A DNA stretch of 64,000 nt, taken from positions 2,976,001 through 3,040,000 of the forward strand of contig OZ251577.1 in assembly GCA_965243805.1 (NCBI GenBank), in the 5' to 3' direction. This document shows positions 17,647 through 25,541 of the stretch, in pieces; positions within the stretch are counted from its first letter, which is position 1; each line of letters begins with the position of its first letter. This DNA comes from CATQHQ01 sp965243805 (GTDB lineage: Bacteria > Gemmatimonadota > Gemmatimonadetes > Longimicrobiales > Gaopeijiaceae). Under the pieces are notes generated by a model that had not been told where the DNA came from, searched no databases, and saw nothing but the letters and a program-made list of their open reading frames with translations. Both the position numbers and the translations under genes were made by a program.

Positions 17647-17690
17647 TTTAGGCTTGCCTAAATCTGCTGGTCGGTTTAGGCTTGCCTAAA
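17647..17690. promoter_or_regulatory. Two DtxR/MntR-type operator boxes upstream of dtxR-feoA-feoB
   Basis: Two identical 16-bp near-palindromes, TTTAGGCTTGCCTAAA, lie at 17647-17662 and 17675-17690, 28 bp apart. They match the TTAGGnnnnCCTAA core bound by DtxR, IdeR and MntR regulators. A weak promoter can be drawn with -35 TTGCCT (17654-17659) in box 1 and -10 TAGGCT (17677-17682) in box 2, spacing 17 bp; a bound regulator would cover both. The next gene encodes a DtxR-type protein, so autoregulation by iron or manganese is the natural reading. Confidence 0.8.
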
Positions 17691-17724
17691 CTGTCACGAA
17701 CCCGCCGGAAGGAACGTTCTCTCC

Positions 17725-18765
17725 ATGCCCGATCCAGCCCTAGCCCTCCTGACCTTCGCCGCATTGACGGTTCTCGGTGCCGCGCTCCTGTGGCCGATGC
17801 ACGGGATCGTCGCCCGGCTTCGGCGCTTGGCGGCGCTGAACGGTCGGGTTCGGCTGGAGGACGTCTTGAAGCAGCTTCACAAGCTGGAGTACGACCAGTT
17901 GCCGGCGACGGCCGAGAGCGTTGCGGGGGGCGTCCAGATCTCCCGCCACCAAGCGATCCGTCTCCTCCAACGCCTTGAAGAGACGGGCTTTGCGACGGTG
18001 AGCGGCACGGTCTTTGCTTTGACTCCGGCGGGACGCGCCTACGCGCTCCGGATCGTGCGAACCCACAGGCTCTGGGAGCGCTTTCTGGCCGACCGGACTG
18101 GCACCCCGCCCCAGGAATGGCATGGGCGCGCCGACGCCCGCGAGCACACCCTCTCCAACTCTGCCACGGAGGAGCTGGCCGCCTCGCTCGGCCACCCCGT
18201 CTACGACCCCCACGGCGACCCCATCCCCACCGCCGACGGCCAGATGCCGGAGCCGGCGGGCTTTCCCCTCTCGTCGCTGGCCGCCGGAGACCGCGCGGTG
18301 ATCACTCACCTGGAGGACGAGCCCGCGGCGATCTTCGCTCAGCTGGTGGCGTTGGGGCTGGGCGTTCGCACGCCAGTGGAGCGGCTGGACGGACCTGCGG
18401 GCCGGGTCCGCTTCCGCGCCGGGGGAGAGGAGCACGACGTGCCCGCCGCAGTGGCCAGGAACGTGACCGTGCAGCCCGCCGCCGAGCGCTGGGCACCGCC
18501 GATCTGGACCCGGACGCTGGCCGAAGTGGTGCCGGGCGATTCGGCGAGGGTGGTGGGCATCTCCCCGGGGTGCCGGGGTCCGGCCCGCCGTCGCTTGGTT
18601 GACCTGGGAATCGTTCCGGGCACGGTAGTCCGCGCCCAGCTCCGCAGCGCCGCCGGCGACCCGGTGGCGTACGACGTGCGGGGCGCGCTGATCGCGTTGC
18701 GCCGAGAGCAGGCGGCCCTGGTCGGCGTGGAGGCCGCGCCCGTTCACGCCGGAGCGGGGCGGTGA
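17725..18765 (+). CDS. Membrane-anchored DtxR-type regulator fused to FeoA domain
   Basis: 346 residues from ATG 17725, with GGAAGGA about 11 nt upstream. Residues 5-30 form a hydrophobic helix, unusual for a DNA-binding repressor. Residues ~40-95 are a winged helix (LPATAESVAGGVQISRHQAI), followed by the DtxR dimerisation/metal region (RTHRLWERFLAD, then REHTLSNSATEELA). Residues ~185-255 and ~265-340 are two SH3-like FeoA-type domains (RRLVDLGIVPGTVVRAQL). The protein probably senses ferrous iron, represses its own operon through the two upstream boxes, and may contact FeoB through its FeoA part. It overlaps the GTG start of feoB by 4 bp. The role of the membrane anchor is inferred, not known. 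Confidence 0.82.
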   Translation: MPDPALALLTFAALTVLGAALLWPMHGIVARLRRLAALNGRVRLEDVLKQLHKLEYDQLPATAESVAGGVQISRHQAIRLLQRLEETGFATVSGTVFALTPAGRAYALRIVRTHRLWERFLADRTGTPPQEWHGRADAREHTLSNSATEELAASLGHPVYDPHGDPIPTADGQMPEPAGFPLSSLAAGDRAVITHLEDEPAAIFAQLVALGLGVRTPVERLDGPAGRVRFRAGGEEHDVPAAVARNVTVQPAAERWAPPIWTRTLAEVVPGDSARVVGISPGCRGPARRRLVDLGIVPGTVVRAQLRSAAGDPVAYDVRGALIALRREQAALVGVEAAPVHAGAGR

Positions 18766-21101
18766 ACGGGGCAGGGGGGGTTGTGCCCCGCCCGGCGCAG
18801 CTTCGCGCCGCCCCCGGGAGCCCCCGCGCCGCCCCCGGGAGCCCCCGTGCCGCCCCCGGGAGCCCCCGCGCCCGCAACTTGGTCCGCTTGGGGCTGAGTC
18901 CCGACCGCTGGGACCACTTGGTCGCGCTGGCCGGCAACCCCAACGTGGGCAAGACCACCGTCTTCAATGCTCTGACCGGGTTGCGCCAGCACACAGGGAA
19001 CTGGCCCGGCAAGACGGTCGTCCGGGCGGAGGGGACCTTCGCCCATGGAGACAGGCGCGTGAAGGTGGTGGACCTGCCGGGTGCCTACTCCCTGCACGCC
19101 GGCAGCGCCGACGAAGAAGTCGCCCGCGACTTCCTCCTCTTCGGCCGCCCCGACGTGACGGTGGTCGTGGTCGACGCCATGCGCCTCGAGCGGAACCTGA
19201 ACCTGGCGCTCCAGATCATGGAGATCACGGACCGGGTCGTCGTCTGCCTCAACTTGGTGGACGAAGCTCGCCGGCACGGAGTGTCGGTGGACGCGGCGCA
19301 GCTGGAGCACGAACTGGGCGTCCCAGTGGTGCCGACCGTGGCCCGCCAAGGCGAAGGCGTCTCCGCGCTGCTTGATGCAGCGGTCGCCGTGGCCTCCGGC
19401 GAAAAGCGAACCTCGCCCTACCGCACGAGCGATCATCCCTCGGGAGTGCAGGCGGCGGTGGATGCGGTCCAGCCGCTGGTGGCCGCCGAGTTCCCGAGTC
19501 TGCCCAGCCCGCGCTGGGTGGCACTCCGGCTGCTGAACGCCGACGACGGCGTGGCCGAGGCGGTCCGCACCGGAACGATCGGCGAGATCCAGGACGGGTC
19601 ACCGAACGGGGAGCCCCCTCTCGCGAACGCCCCCGCCCACATGCAGGACCGGCAGGACCGCCACGACCGCCAAGCCCCCCCCGGAGGCCGCGCCCGCATC
19701 TTGGAGGCGGCGACGCGCCAGCGCTGGAAGCTGGGAGCCGGCTTCCACGACCTGCTGGCAGAGAACCTGTACCGAGAGGCGGAGCGGATCGCCGGTGCCG
19801 TCGTCGGTCGGGAACCGACCAAGTCCAGTCTCGACTTCGACAGGAAGCTGGACCGATGGCTCACCAGTCGGGTGGCCGGCTTCCCCCTCATGCTCCTGAT
19901 CCTGGCCGCGGTCTTCTGGTTGACGATCTCCGGCGCCAATCTTCCGTCAGCGATGCTGGCGACGCTGCTCGTGGACGGGCTCCACCCCACGCTCAAGGAG
20001 TTCGGCTCGTGGGCCGGAATGCCCTGGTGGCTGTCGGGCTTCCTCTTCGACGGCGTCTATCTGGCCACGGCCTGGGTCGTAAGCGTGATGCTTCCGCCGA
20101 TGGCGATCTTCTTCCCCCTCTTCACCTTGTTGGAGGACTTCGGGTACCTGCCTCGAGTCGCCTTCAACCTGGACTCCCTCTTCCGGCGGGCGGGCGCCCA
20201 CGGCAAGCAGGCCCTCACCATGAGCATGGGCTTCGGCTGCAACGCCGCGGGCGTGGTCGCCACTCGCGTCATCGACAGTCCTCGGGAGCGGCTGATCGCC
20301 GTCGTCACCAACAACTTCTCCCTCTGCAACGGACGCTGGCCGACCCAAATCCTCGTCGCCAGCATCTTCATCGGTGCGCTGGCTCCGCCCCATCTGGCCG
20401 GCGTGGTCTCTGCCGGTTCGGTGGTCGGAGTCGCGTTGCTGGGGATCGCCTTCATGTTCCTGGTCTCCTGGGGGCTTTCCCGCACGGCGTTGCGCGGCGA
20501 GGCCACCACCTTCTCCCTGGAGCTGCCGCCGTACCGGCCGCCGCGCATCCTCCAGACGCTCTACACCTCGGTCGTCGACCGCACCCTGATCATCCTCTGG
20601 CGGGCTGTGCTCTTCGCGGTTCCCGCCGGCGCGGCGATCTGGCTCCTCTCCAACATCTCCGTCGGCGGCGCGTCCCTGGCGGAGCACGGGATCGCCCTGC
20701 TGGACCCATTCGGCCTCCTGATCGGCCTCAACGGCGTGATCCTCCTGGCCTACGTGATCGCGATTCCCGCCAACGAGATCGTGATTCCCACGGTCCTCAT
20801 GCTCACCGTCCTGACACTGGGAGCGCCGGAGCTGGGCGCCGGAGCCGGGGTCATGTTCGAAGGCGACTCGGCCGCAGAGGTGGAGGGGCTGCTTCGGCGC
20901 GGAGGCTGGACCCTGCTGACCGGCGTCAACCTCATGCTCTTCAGTCTTCTTCACAATCCGTGCTCCACTACGATCTACACCATCTACAAGGAGACTAGAA
21001 GCGGCCGCTGGACAGCGCTTTCGGCCCTGCTGCCGCTGGTCCTGGGATTTGCGACCTGCTTCTTGGTGGCCCAAGCATGGCGCTTGGCCGGAGCTCCCTG
21101 A
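18762..21101 (+). CDS. feoB: Ferrous iron transport protein B
   Basis: 779 residues, within the family range. GTG start at 18762 overlaps the regulator stop. G-domain motifs are G1 GNPNVGKT (58-65), G2 region in HTGNWPGKTV, G3 DLPGAYSL and G4 NLVD. The membrane part has about ten helices with two gate repeats: GFGCNAAGVVATRVI, then the second-repeat NEIVIPT and PCSTTIYTIYKET. It imports Fe(II) across the inner membrane, gated by its GTPase domain. The N-terminal ~36 residues are low complexity, with AAPGSPR repeated three times from a 21-bp DNA repeat, and are not part of the conserved domain. A GTG at 18783 is an alternative start. Confidence 0.95.
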   Translation: MNGAGGVVPRPAQLRAAPGSPRAAPGSPRAAPGSPRARNLVRLGLSPDRWDHLVALAGNPNVGKTTVFNALTGLRQHTGNWPGKTVVRAEGTFAHGDRRVKVVDLPGAYSLHAGSADEEVARDFLLFGRPDVTVVVVDAMRLERNLNLALQIMEITDRVVVCLNLVDEARRHGVSVDAAQLEHELGVPVVPTVARQGEGVSALLDAAVAVASGEKRTSPYRTSDHPSGVQAAVDAVQPLVAAEFPSLPSPRWVALRLLNADDGVAEAVRTGTIGEIQDGSPNGEPPLANAPAHMQDRQDRHDRQAPPGGRARILEAATRQRWKLGAGFHDLLAENLYREAERIAGAVVGREPTKSSLDFDRKLDRWLTSRVAGFPLMLLILAAVFWLTISGANLPSAMLATLLVDGLHPTLKEFGSWAGMPWWLSGFLFDGVYLATAWVVSVMLPPMAIFFPLFTLLEDFGYLPRVAFNLDSLFRRAGAHGKQALTMSMGFGCNAAGVVATRVIDSPRERLIAVVTNNFSLCNGRWPTQILVASIFIGALAPPHLAGVVSAGSVVGVALLGIAFMFLVSWGLSRTALRGEATTFSLELPPYRPPRILQTLYTSVVDRTLIILWRAVLFAVPAGAAIWLLSNISVGGASLAEHGIALLDPFGLLIGLNGVILLAYVIAIPANEIVIPTVLMLTVLTLGAPELGAGAGVMFEGDSAAEVEGLLRRGGWTLLTGVNLMLFSLLHNPCSTTIYTIYKETRSGRWTALSALLPLVLGFATCFLVAQAWRLAGAP
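18805..18867. repeat. Three 21-bp tandem repeats in the 5' end of feoB
   Basis: Units at 18805-18825, 18826-18846 and 18847-18867 are identical except for one base in the third. Each encodes one (R)AAPGSP heptapeptide, so copy-number changes keep the frame and only lengthen the disordered N-terminus of FeoB. Confidence 0.9.
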
Positions 21102-21133
21102 ACCGGCGGACCTGCCGCCCAGCCCTGTCCTTT

Positions 21134-21149
21134 CCGGCGGAGCCGCCGG
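21134..21149. terminator. GC hairpin between convergent feoB and ferredoxin reductase
   Basis: CCGGCG (21134-21139) and CGCCGG (21144-21149) form a 6-bp stem with a 4-nt loop, in the 48-bp gap between the two stops. Related CCGGCGGACCTGCC copies occur on each side. There is no T-tract, so it is at best a weak bidirectional terminator. Confidence 0.35.
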
Positions 21150-22634
21150 TCAGCTCTCCACTTCCGGCGGACCTGCCGCCTCCAGCATCTCCTCCACGCG
21201 GCACAGCTTGACCCGAGGGCGGCCCCGAGCCTTGCCGGCACGGGTCTCGCAGCCGTCCAGACGACGCCATCCGGCCTTGTCCACCCAGCGCACCCCTCGG
21301 CGCAACAGCAGCTCTTCCACACCCAAGCCCTGGCCAGTGCCCATGTTGCTGCCGGTGCCCACGCCCTCGCTGGCGCCCACGCCCTGGCCAGCGCTGCCGG
21401 TGCCCACGCCCCCGTCGCCCGGCGCCGCACAACCGGCGAAGACGCCCGCGTCCCGGTCTTCCACCATGGCGCGAACCGTCTCCGCCGCGTCGGCCTTGTT
21501 GGTGCCGATCACGCCGCTGGGCCCTCGCTTGGCCCACCCCACCACGTACTCGCCCGCCGCTGGCCGCCCGTCCGCGCCCACCACCCGACCGCCGTCGTTG
21601 GGGATCACGCCCCTCCCCGAGTCGAACGGAACGCCCGGCAGCGCAACCCCCCGGTAGCCGACCGAGCGCAGCGCCATCCCGCACGGAAAGGTCTCGAACT
21701 CGCCCGTCCCCACCGCGCGCAGCCAGCCGTCGGCTCCCTCCTCCAGCCGGGTTCTCTCCGCGCGCACGCCCGTCGCGCGTCCCTCTTGTCCCACGATCTC
21801 CACTGGCGACACGAAGAACCGGAAGCGCACGAGCCGGTCGTCCGCCCCAGGGGTCGTCTCGGCGTAGCTCCGTAGAGTGGCGAGGTTCCGGGTCCGCACC
21901 CTGTCCTCGGCAGCCATCGCCTCGCTCGCCGGGTCCAGCTCCAGTTCGCGAGCCTCCGCCAACGCCGAGACGCCCTCCAGTGTGCCGAACTCCCGCAGCT
22001 CCGGGTTGGTGAACGCGGCCTGTGCGGGTCCGCGCCTCCCCAGCAGCGTCACCTCCCGCACCCGGCTTCGCCGCAGCGCCTCCAGGGCGTGGTCGGCGAT
22101 GTCGGTCTCCGCCAGACGGTCCGTCGAGCGCACCAGAATCCGAGCCACGTCCAGCGCCACGTTGCCGTTCCCCACCACCACCACTCGCCGGCAATCCAGC
22201 GCGAACCCGGCGTCCCGGTACTCGGGGTGACCGTTGTACCATCCGACGAAGGCGGCGGCGCTGCGGCTCCCCGTCAACTCCTCGCCGGGGATGCCCAACG
22301 GCCGCTCCCCCTGCGCACCCACCGCATACACGATCTGGTCGTAGGCCGCGCGCAGCTCGTCCGCGTGCACGTCCGCTCCCAGCTCCACGCCGCCGAAGTA
22401 GCGGAGCTCGTCCCGCTCCAGCAGGCGCTGGTAGACCTTCGCCACCGACTTGATCGCCGGGTGGTCCGGCGCCACGCCGTCGCGCACCAGCCCGAAGGGC
22501 GCGGGCAGTCGGTTGAAGACGTCCACCGACACGCGACCGCCTTCCTTGAGAAGGGCCTCGACCGCGAAGAACCCAGCGGGTCCGGCTCCGACGACCGCGA
22601 CCCTGACGGTCCGCTCGCTCACTTGACGGCCCAC
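21150..22634 (-). CDS. Ferredoxin-NADP+ reductase, FprA/adrenodoxin-reductase type
   Basis: 494 residues. The FAD site is VAVVGAGPAGFFAVEALL at the N-terminus, followed by FNRLPAPFGLVRDGVAPDHP and the NADP site VVVVGNGNVALDVARIL. RRGPAQAAFTNPELRE and the late VGWAKRGPSGVIGTNKADA are signatures of adrenodoxin-reductase/FprA enzymes. It passes electrons between NADPH and ferredoxin in the cytoplasm. Near residues 398-430 there is a Gly-rich repetitive insertion (GVGTGSxGQGV type) absent from the family, which explains the extra length. The start is uncertain: it lies in a 20-bp tandem repeat offering several GTG codons. GTG 22622 would give the most family-like N-terminus; GTG 22634 is used here. 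Confidence 0.88.
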   Translation of the reverse strand: MGRQVSERTVRVAVVGAGPAGFFAVEALLKEGGRVSVDVFNRLPAPFGLVRDGVAPDHPAIKSVAKVYQRLLERDELRYFGGVELGADVHADELRAAYDQIVYAVGAQGERPLGIPGEELTGSRSAAAFVGWYNGHPEYRDAGFALDCRRVVVVGNGNVALDVARILVRSTDRLAETDIADHALEALRRSRVREVTLLGRRGPAQAAFTNPELREFGTLEGVSALAEARELELDPASEAMAAEDRVRTRNLATLRSYAETTPGADDRLVRFRFFVSPVEIVGQEGRATGVRAERTRLEEGADGWLRAVGTGEFETFPCGMALRSVGYRGVALPGVPFDSGRGVIPNDGGRVVGADGRPAAGEYVVGWAKRGPSGVIGTNKADAAETVRAMVEDRDAGVFAGCAAPGDGGVGTGSAGQGVGASEGVGTGSNMGTGQGLGVEELLLRRGVRWVDKAGWRRLDGCETRAGKARGRPRVKLCRVEEMLEAAGPPEVES

Positions 22635-22682
22635 TCGTTCACCTGACGGCCCGCTTGCTCACCTGACGGTCCGCTCGCTCAA
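22603..22682. repeat. Four 20-bp tandem repeats across the ferredoxin reductase start
   Basis: Units at 22603-22622, 22623-22642, 22643-22662 and 22663-22682, of the form CTGACGGTCCGCTCGCTCAC. On the minus strand each full unit contains GTGAGC or GTGAAC, so possible start codons recur every 20 bp in shifting frames. Because 20 is not a multiple of 3, copy-number changes alter which GTG is in frame. Confidence 0.88.
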
Positions 22683-22816
22683 CGGTTGACCTTGCCAAAG
22701 CGCATCGACAACCTTCCAAGACGCCGGCGCAACGCAGGCGACGACGCCCAGCGCAACCGCCCGGAGTCCCGGTGCGGCCGCGCGGACGAGTTCGAGAAAC
22801 AAGGAGACAAGGAATA

Positions 22817-23362
22817 ATGAATATCGAAACCAACCGGCTGCCGCGCCTTCTGTTGCCGCGCCTCCCGCTGGCCGGCCTTCCGCGCCTTCCCCTAGCGGCG
22901 GCGCTGGCGGCCACCTTCGCGGTCGGGTGCGGCGGCTCCAACCCGGAGAATAGCTCCAGCGCAGACGACGCCCCCGCCGCGACCGAAGCCCCCGACGCCG
23001 ACGCCGCGCCGACCACCGCCTCGTCGACCCGGCCGATCGACCCGGCGCTGCTCCCGGAGGGGGTCACCACCGAGATGGTGGAGGAGGGGCGCACCCTCTT
23101 CGCCGGCGGCGGGATCTGCTACACCTGCCACCTGGTCGACGGGACCGGCGGCCCCCTCGCCCCGGACCTGACCGACGACGTCTGGATCAATGTGGATGGA
23201 GAGTACGCCTCCATCGTGGAGCTGGTGAAGACGGGCGTGCCGCAACCGAAGGAGCATCCCGGCGCCATGCTGCCCAGAGCGGGAATGCCCCTAACCGACG
23301 AGCAGGTGGCGGCCGTGGCCGCGTACTCCTACCTGCTGAGTCGGACGCAGCCCGGCAGCTAG
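22817..23362 (+). CDS. Mono-heme cytochrome c lipoprotein
   Basis: 181 residues from ATG 22817, preceded by AAGGAG. A lipoprotein signal ends FAVGC (Cys 38). A Pro/Leu/Arg-rich segment before it is repetitive (LPRLPLAGLPRLPLA). After a Glu/Asp/Ala/Thr linker comes one cytochrome c domain with CYTCH (101-105), LAPDLTDDVW, and MLPRAGMPLTDEQVAAVAAY supplying the distal methionine. It should act as a membrane-tethered periplasmic electron carrier. No terminal oxidase gene is nearby, so its partner is unknown. Divergent from the ferredoxin reductase; its stop codon shares the CTAG palindrome with the stop of the convergent radical SAM gene. Confidence 0.88.
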   Translation: MNIETNRLPRLLLPRLPLAGLPRLPLAAALAATFAVGCGGSNPENSSSADDAPAATEAPDADAAPTTASSTRPIDPALLPEGVTTEMVEEGRTLFAGGGICYTCHLVDGTGGPLAPDLTDDVWINVDGEYASIVELVKTGVPQPKEHPGAMLPRAGMPLTDEQVAAVAAYSYLLSRTQPGS

Positions 23363-24432
23363 TCCCGGAACAGATCGTTCTGCGCGCCCCCGTCCCTGCG
23401 GAAGCCTGCGGTCGAGAGCGAAGGCAGGCTCCCGTCGAGCCCCACTCGACGAGCGGCCACCCGGAAGAGCGCCAGCATCTGCTCCGCGTATGGACCTTCG
23501 CCCCGGAAGCGGGCGTGGAACGCCGGATCGTTGAGTCTGCCGCCCCGAGCTTCCCGGATCCGGGCCAGCACCCTCTCTTTCCGCTCCGGGAAGCGCGCCT
23601 CCAGCCACCGCTGGAAGTGGTCGGCCACGCCGCCAGGAAGTCGCAGCATGAGGAAGAGAGCACTCCCGGCGCCCGCCTCTGCCGCGGCTTGGAGGATCGC
23701 CGGCACCTCCTGGTCCGTGAGCCCCGGGATCACCGGAGCCACGTTCACCCCCACGGGAACGCCCGCCTCCGACAGCTTCCGGATCGCCTCCAACCGCCTG
23801 CCCGGCGCCGACGTTCGAGGCTCCATGACCCGATGCAGATCGTTCCGCAGGGTCGTGACCGACACGGAGACGTGAACGCAGGCGTGGGCGGCCAGCTCCG
23901 ACAGCACGTCCAGGTCGCGAGTCGCCAAGTGGTTCTTGGTGACGATCCCCACCGGGTTTCGGAAGTCCCGGAGGACTTGGAGGCATCCTCGGGTCAGCCG
24001 GAACCGCCGCTCCGCCGGCTGATACGGATCGGTGACCCCCGACATGCACACGACCTGCGGTTGCCACGACGGGGCCGACAGCGCCTCCCGCAGCAGCTCG
24101 GGCGCCCGGCGCTTGACCAGGATCTTGCGCTCGAAGTCCAATCCCGACGAGAACCCCAACTGCTCGTGGGTCGGACGGGCGTAGCAGTACACGCAGCCGT
24201 GCTCGCATCCCCGGTAGGGGTTGACGGAGGCGTCGAAGGGAACGTCCGGACTCCGATTCCAGGCCACCACCGACCTGGAGGCGTCGTCGATGAACTCCGT
24301 TCCAAGAGCACCGTCGTTCCGGTGCTCCGGGCACACCTCCACATGAGTGCTTTCGTAACGGTTCGGAGGGTCGTAGGGTACGGCTCGACCACGAACAGGC
24401 AGGTATCGCATCCGATCATGTTCGGCTTCCAT
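23359..24432 (-). CDS. PA0069-type radical SAM protein
   Basis: 357 residues. The radical SAM cluster motif is CEHGCVYCY (C76, C80, C83), preceded by NPYRGC. The order of later motifs (MSGVTDPYQPAERRFRLTRG, VGIVTKN, then VSVTTL and RLEAIRKLSEAGVPVGV) fits the PA0069/SplB-like radical SAM family. Members are related to spore photoproduct lyase but lack a demonstrated DNA-repair substrate here, so the substrate is unknown. ATG 24432 is used; the ATG at 24411 (MRYLPVRGR) is an equally plausible start. Cytoplasmic. Confidence 0.85.
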   Translation of the reverse strand: MEAEHDRMRYLPVRGRAVPYDPPNRYESTHVEVCPEHRNDGALGTEFIDDASRSVVAWNRSPDVPFDASVNPYRGCEHGCVYCYARPTHEQLGFSSGLDFERKILVKRRAPELLREALSAPSWQPQVVCMSGVTDPYQPAERRFRLTRGCLQVLRDFRNPVGIVTKNHLATRDLDVLSELAAHACVHVSVSVTTLRNDLHRVMEPRTSAPGRRLEAIRKLSEAGVPVGVNVAPVIPGLTDQEVPAILQAAAEAGAGSALFLMLRLPGGVADHFQRWLEARFPERKERVLARIREARGGRLNDPAFHARFRGEGPYAEQMLALFRVAARRVGLDGSLPSLSTAGFRRDGGAQNDLFRD

Positions 24433-24433
24433 T

Positions 24434-24475
24434 CGGCTACGCGCAAGAGGGCCACGGCTACGCGCAAGAGAGCCA
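24434..24475. repeat. 21-bp tandem duplication just upstream of sufE
   Basis: CGGCTACGCGCAAGAGGGCCA (24434-24454) and a one-mismatch copy (24455-24475) end one base before the sufE ATG. Each copy carries an AAGAG purine tract that could serve as the ribosome site; only the second is correctly spaced (about 7-10 nt from the ATG). Confidence 0.75.
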
Positions 24476-24476
24476 G

Positions 24477-24884
24477 ATGACGATCGACGAACTTGAGCGC
24501 CGGCTCGCCACTCTGTCGGACCGCACCCTGCGATACCACTACATCATCCAGTTGGGGCGTCGCCTGCCGCCGATGGCGCCGGACCTGAAGACGGACGAAA
24601 CCCAGGTTCGAGGCTGCATGAGCCCGGCGTGGCTCTCCGGTGCGCTCCAAGGCGACCCGCCGGTTCTCCGCTTCGTAGGAGACTCGGAGTCAGTGATCGT
24701 GAAAGGACTCTTCGCGATTCTGGCCGAAGTCTACAACGGGAAGACCCCCGAGCAGGCCCTGGCCGTGGACCTCTCGGACGTCTTCGAGCGCCTCCGGCTG
24801 GGCGAGGCACTGAGTCCCAACCGCAGGAACGGCTTCTACTCGATGGTGGAGAAGATCAGACGCGAGGCCGCTTCTCTGGCCTGA
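24477..24884 (+). CDS. sufE: SufE-family sulfur acceptor protein
   Basis: 135 residues, the usual SufE size. The sulfur-accepting cysteine is C47 in QVRGCMSPAW, and the flanking YIIQLGRRLPP and NGKTPEQAL segments are typical. It takes persulfide sulfur from a SufS-type cysteine desulfurase and passes it to the Fe-S scaffold in the cytoplasm. No sufS, sufB, sufC or sufD gene lies in this window, so it is detached from the rest of the pathway here. Start supported by the duplicated purine-rich leader. Confidence 0.92.
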   Translation: MTIDELERRLATLSDRTLRYHYIIQLGRRLPPMAPDLKTDETQVRGCMSPAWLSGALQGDPPVLRFVGDSESVIVKGLFAILAEVYNGKTPEQALAVDLSDVFERLRLGEALSPNRRNGFYSMVEKIRREAASLA

Positions 24885-24947
24885 GGCCCCCCTCGGAGGG
24901 AGACGACGCCTCGTCGGAGTGGACGGTGCCTTGGATGGCGAACGCCC

Positions 24948-25388
24948 TCAGACCACCTCGATCTCATAGCCGATCCGCCAGTTGCTCATGTTCTCCGGGT
25001 CGTCGGAGCCCTCGTCGCCGGGCTGGATGAGCCCGACCTGCCCCGCGATGGGACCCGAGAACTCCCTCCGGTAGGAGTCGAGCTGGTCGTTCTTCGAGAG
25101 CTGGTCCAGTTCTTCGCCCTGGAGCTCGACCACCAAGTGGTCGGTCACTTCGCCCTCGAAGAGCACCTTGTCCAGGTCCTTGAGCCGATTCCACCGGGGG
25201 TGGTCCGAGATGGGGTAGTGCCCCTTGGCCGGCAGCCTGGTCTCTTGGACTTGGCCGCCGTGGTTCGAGGTCCACACCTTCGCATGGAAGACGAATTCGC
25301 CCTTGGACTTGAAGAACGGCTCCAGATTGTCTAGGATCTGAAGCCACCGAAGGGTTACCCTCACCCGCACGCCGTCCGTTCCAGCCAT
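24948..25388 (-). CDS. Conserved-looking hypothetical protein
   Basis: 146 residues from ATG 25388 with GGAG 8 nt upstream. No signal peptide or membrane helix. It is rich in beta-strand-forming patterns (VRVRVTLRWLQILDN, GEFVFHAKVWTSN, HLVVELQGEEL), so a single C2-like or jelly-roll-like beta-sandwich is possible. I do not recognise the family. Convergent with sufE across 63 bp that hold nothing I can name, and divergent from the Wzz gene. The 153 bp between it and Wzz probably contains promoters for both, but no clear -35/-10 pair was found. Confidence 0.6.
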   Translation of the reverse strand: MAGTDGVRVRVTLRWLQILDNLEPFFKSKGEFVFHAKVWTSNHGGQVQETRLPAKGHYPISDHPRWNRLKDLDKVLFEGEVTDHLVVELQGEELDQLSKNDQLDSYRREFSGPIAGQVGLIQPGDEGSDDPENMSNWRIGYEIEVV

Positions 25389-25541
25389 TCCACGGTCTCC
25401 CTAGATGATCACAACCTTCCAGGCGCTCCCGGAAGCCGGTCGCCGACAAGATAAGCCGAAGAGCGGCCCCCCGTCCAGCCCCGACGGACCGATGCGCATC
25501 CCTGCCCTGCTGGCCCGCCTCGGTTGGGGTGCCCCCATCCG

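Noticed and set aside
18774..18780. A 7-G run in the first codons of feoB, considered as a translational phase-variation tract.
   Set aside because: Seven bases is short for slippage switching in a GC-rich genome, and a downstream GTG (18783) could still start the protein.
18805..22682. Clusters of short direct repeats considered as CRISPR arrays.
   Set aside because: Units are contiguous with no spacers, unit lengths are 20-21 bp, and no cas gene is present.
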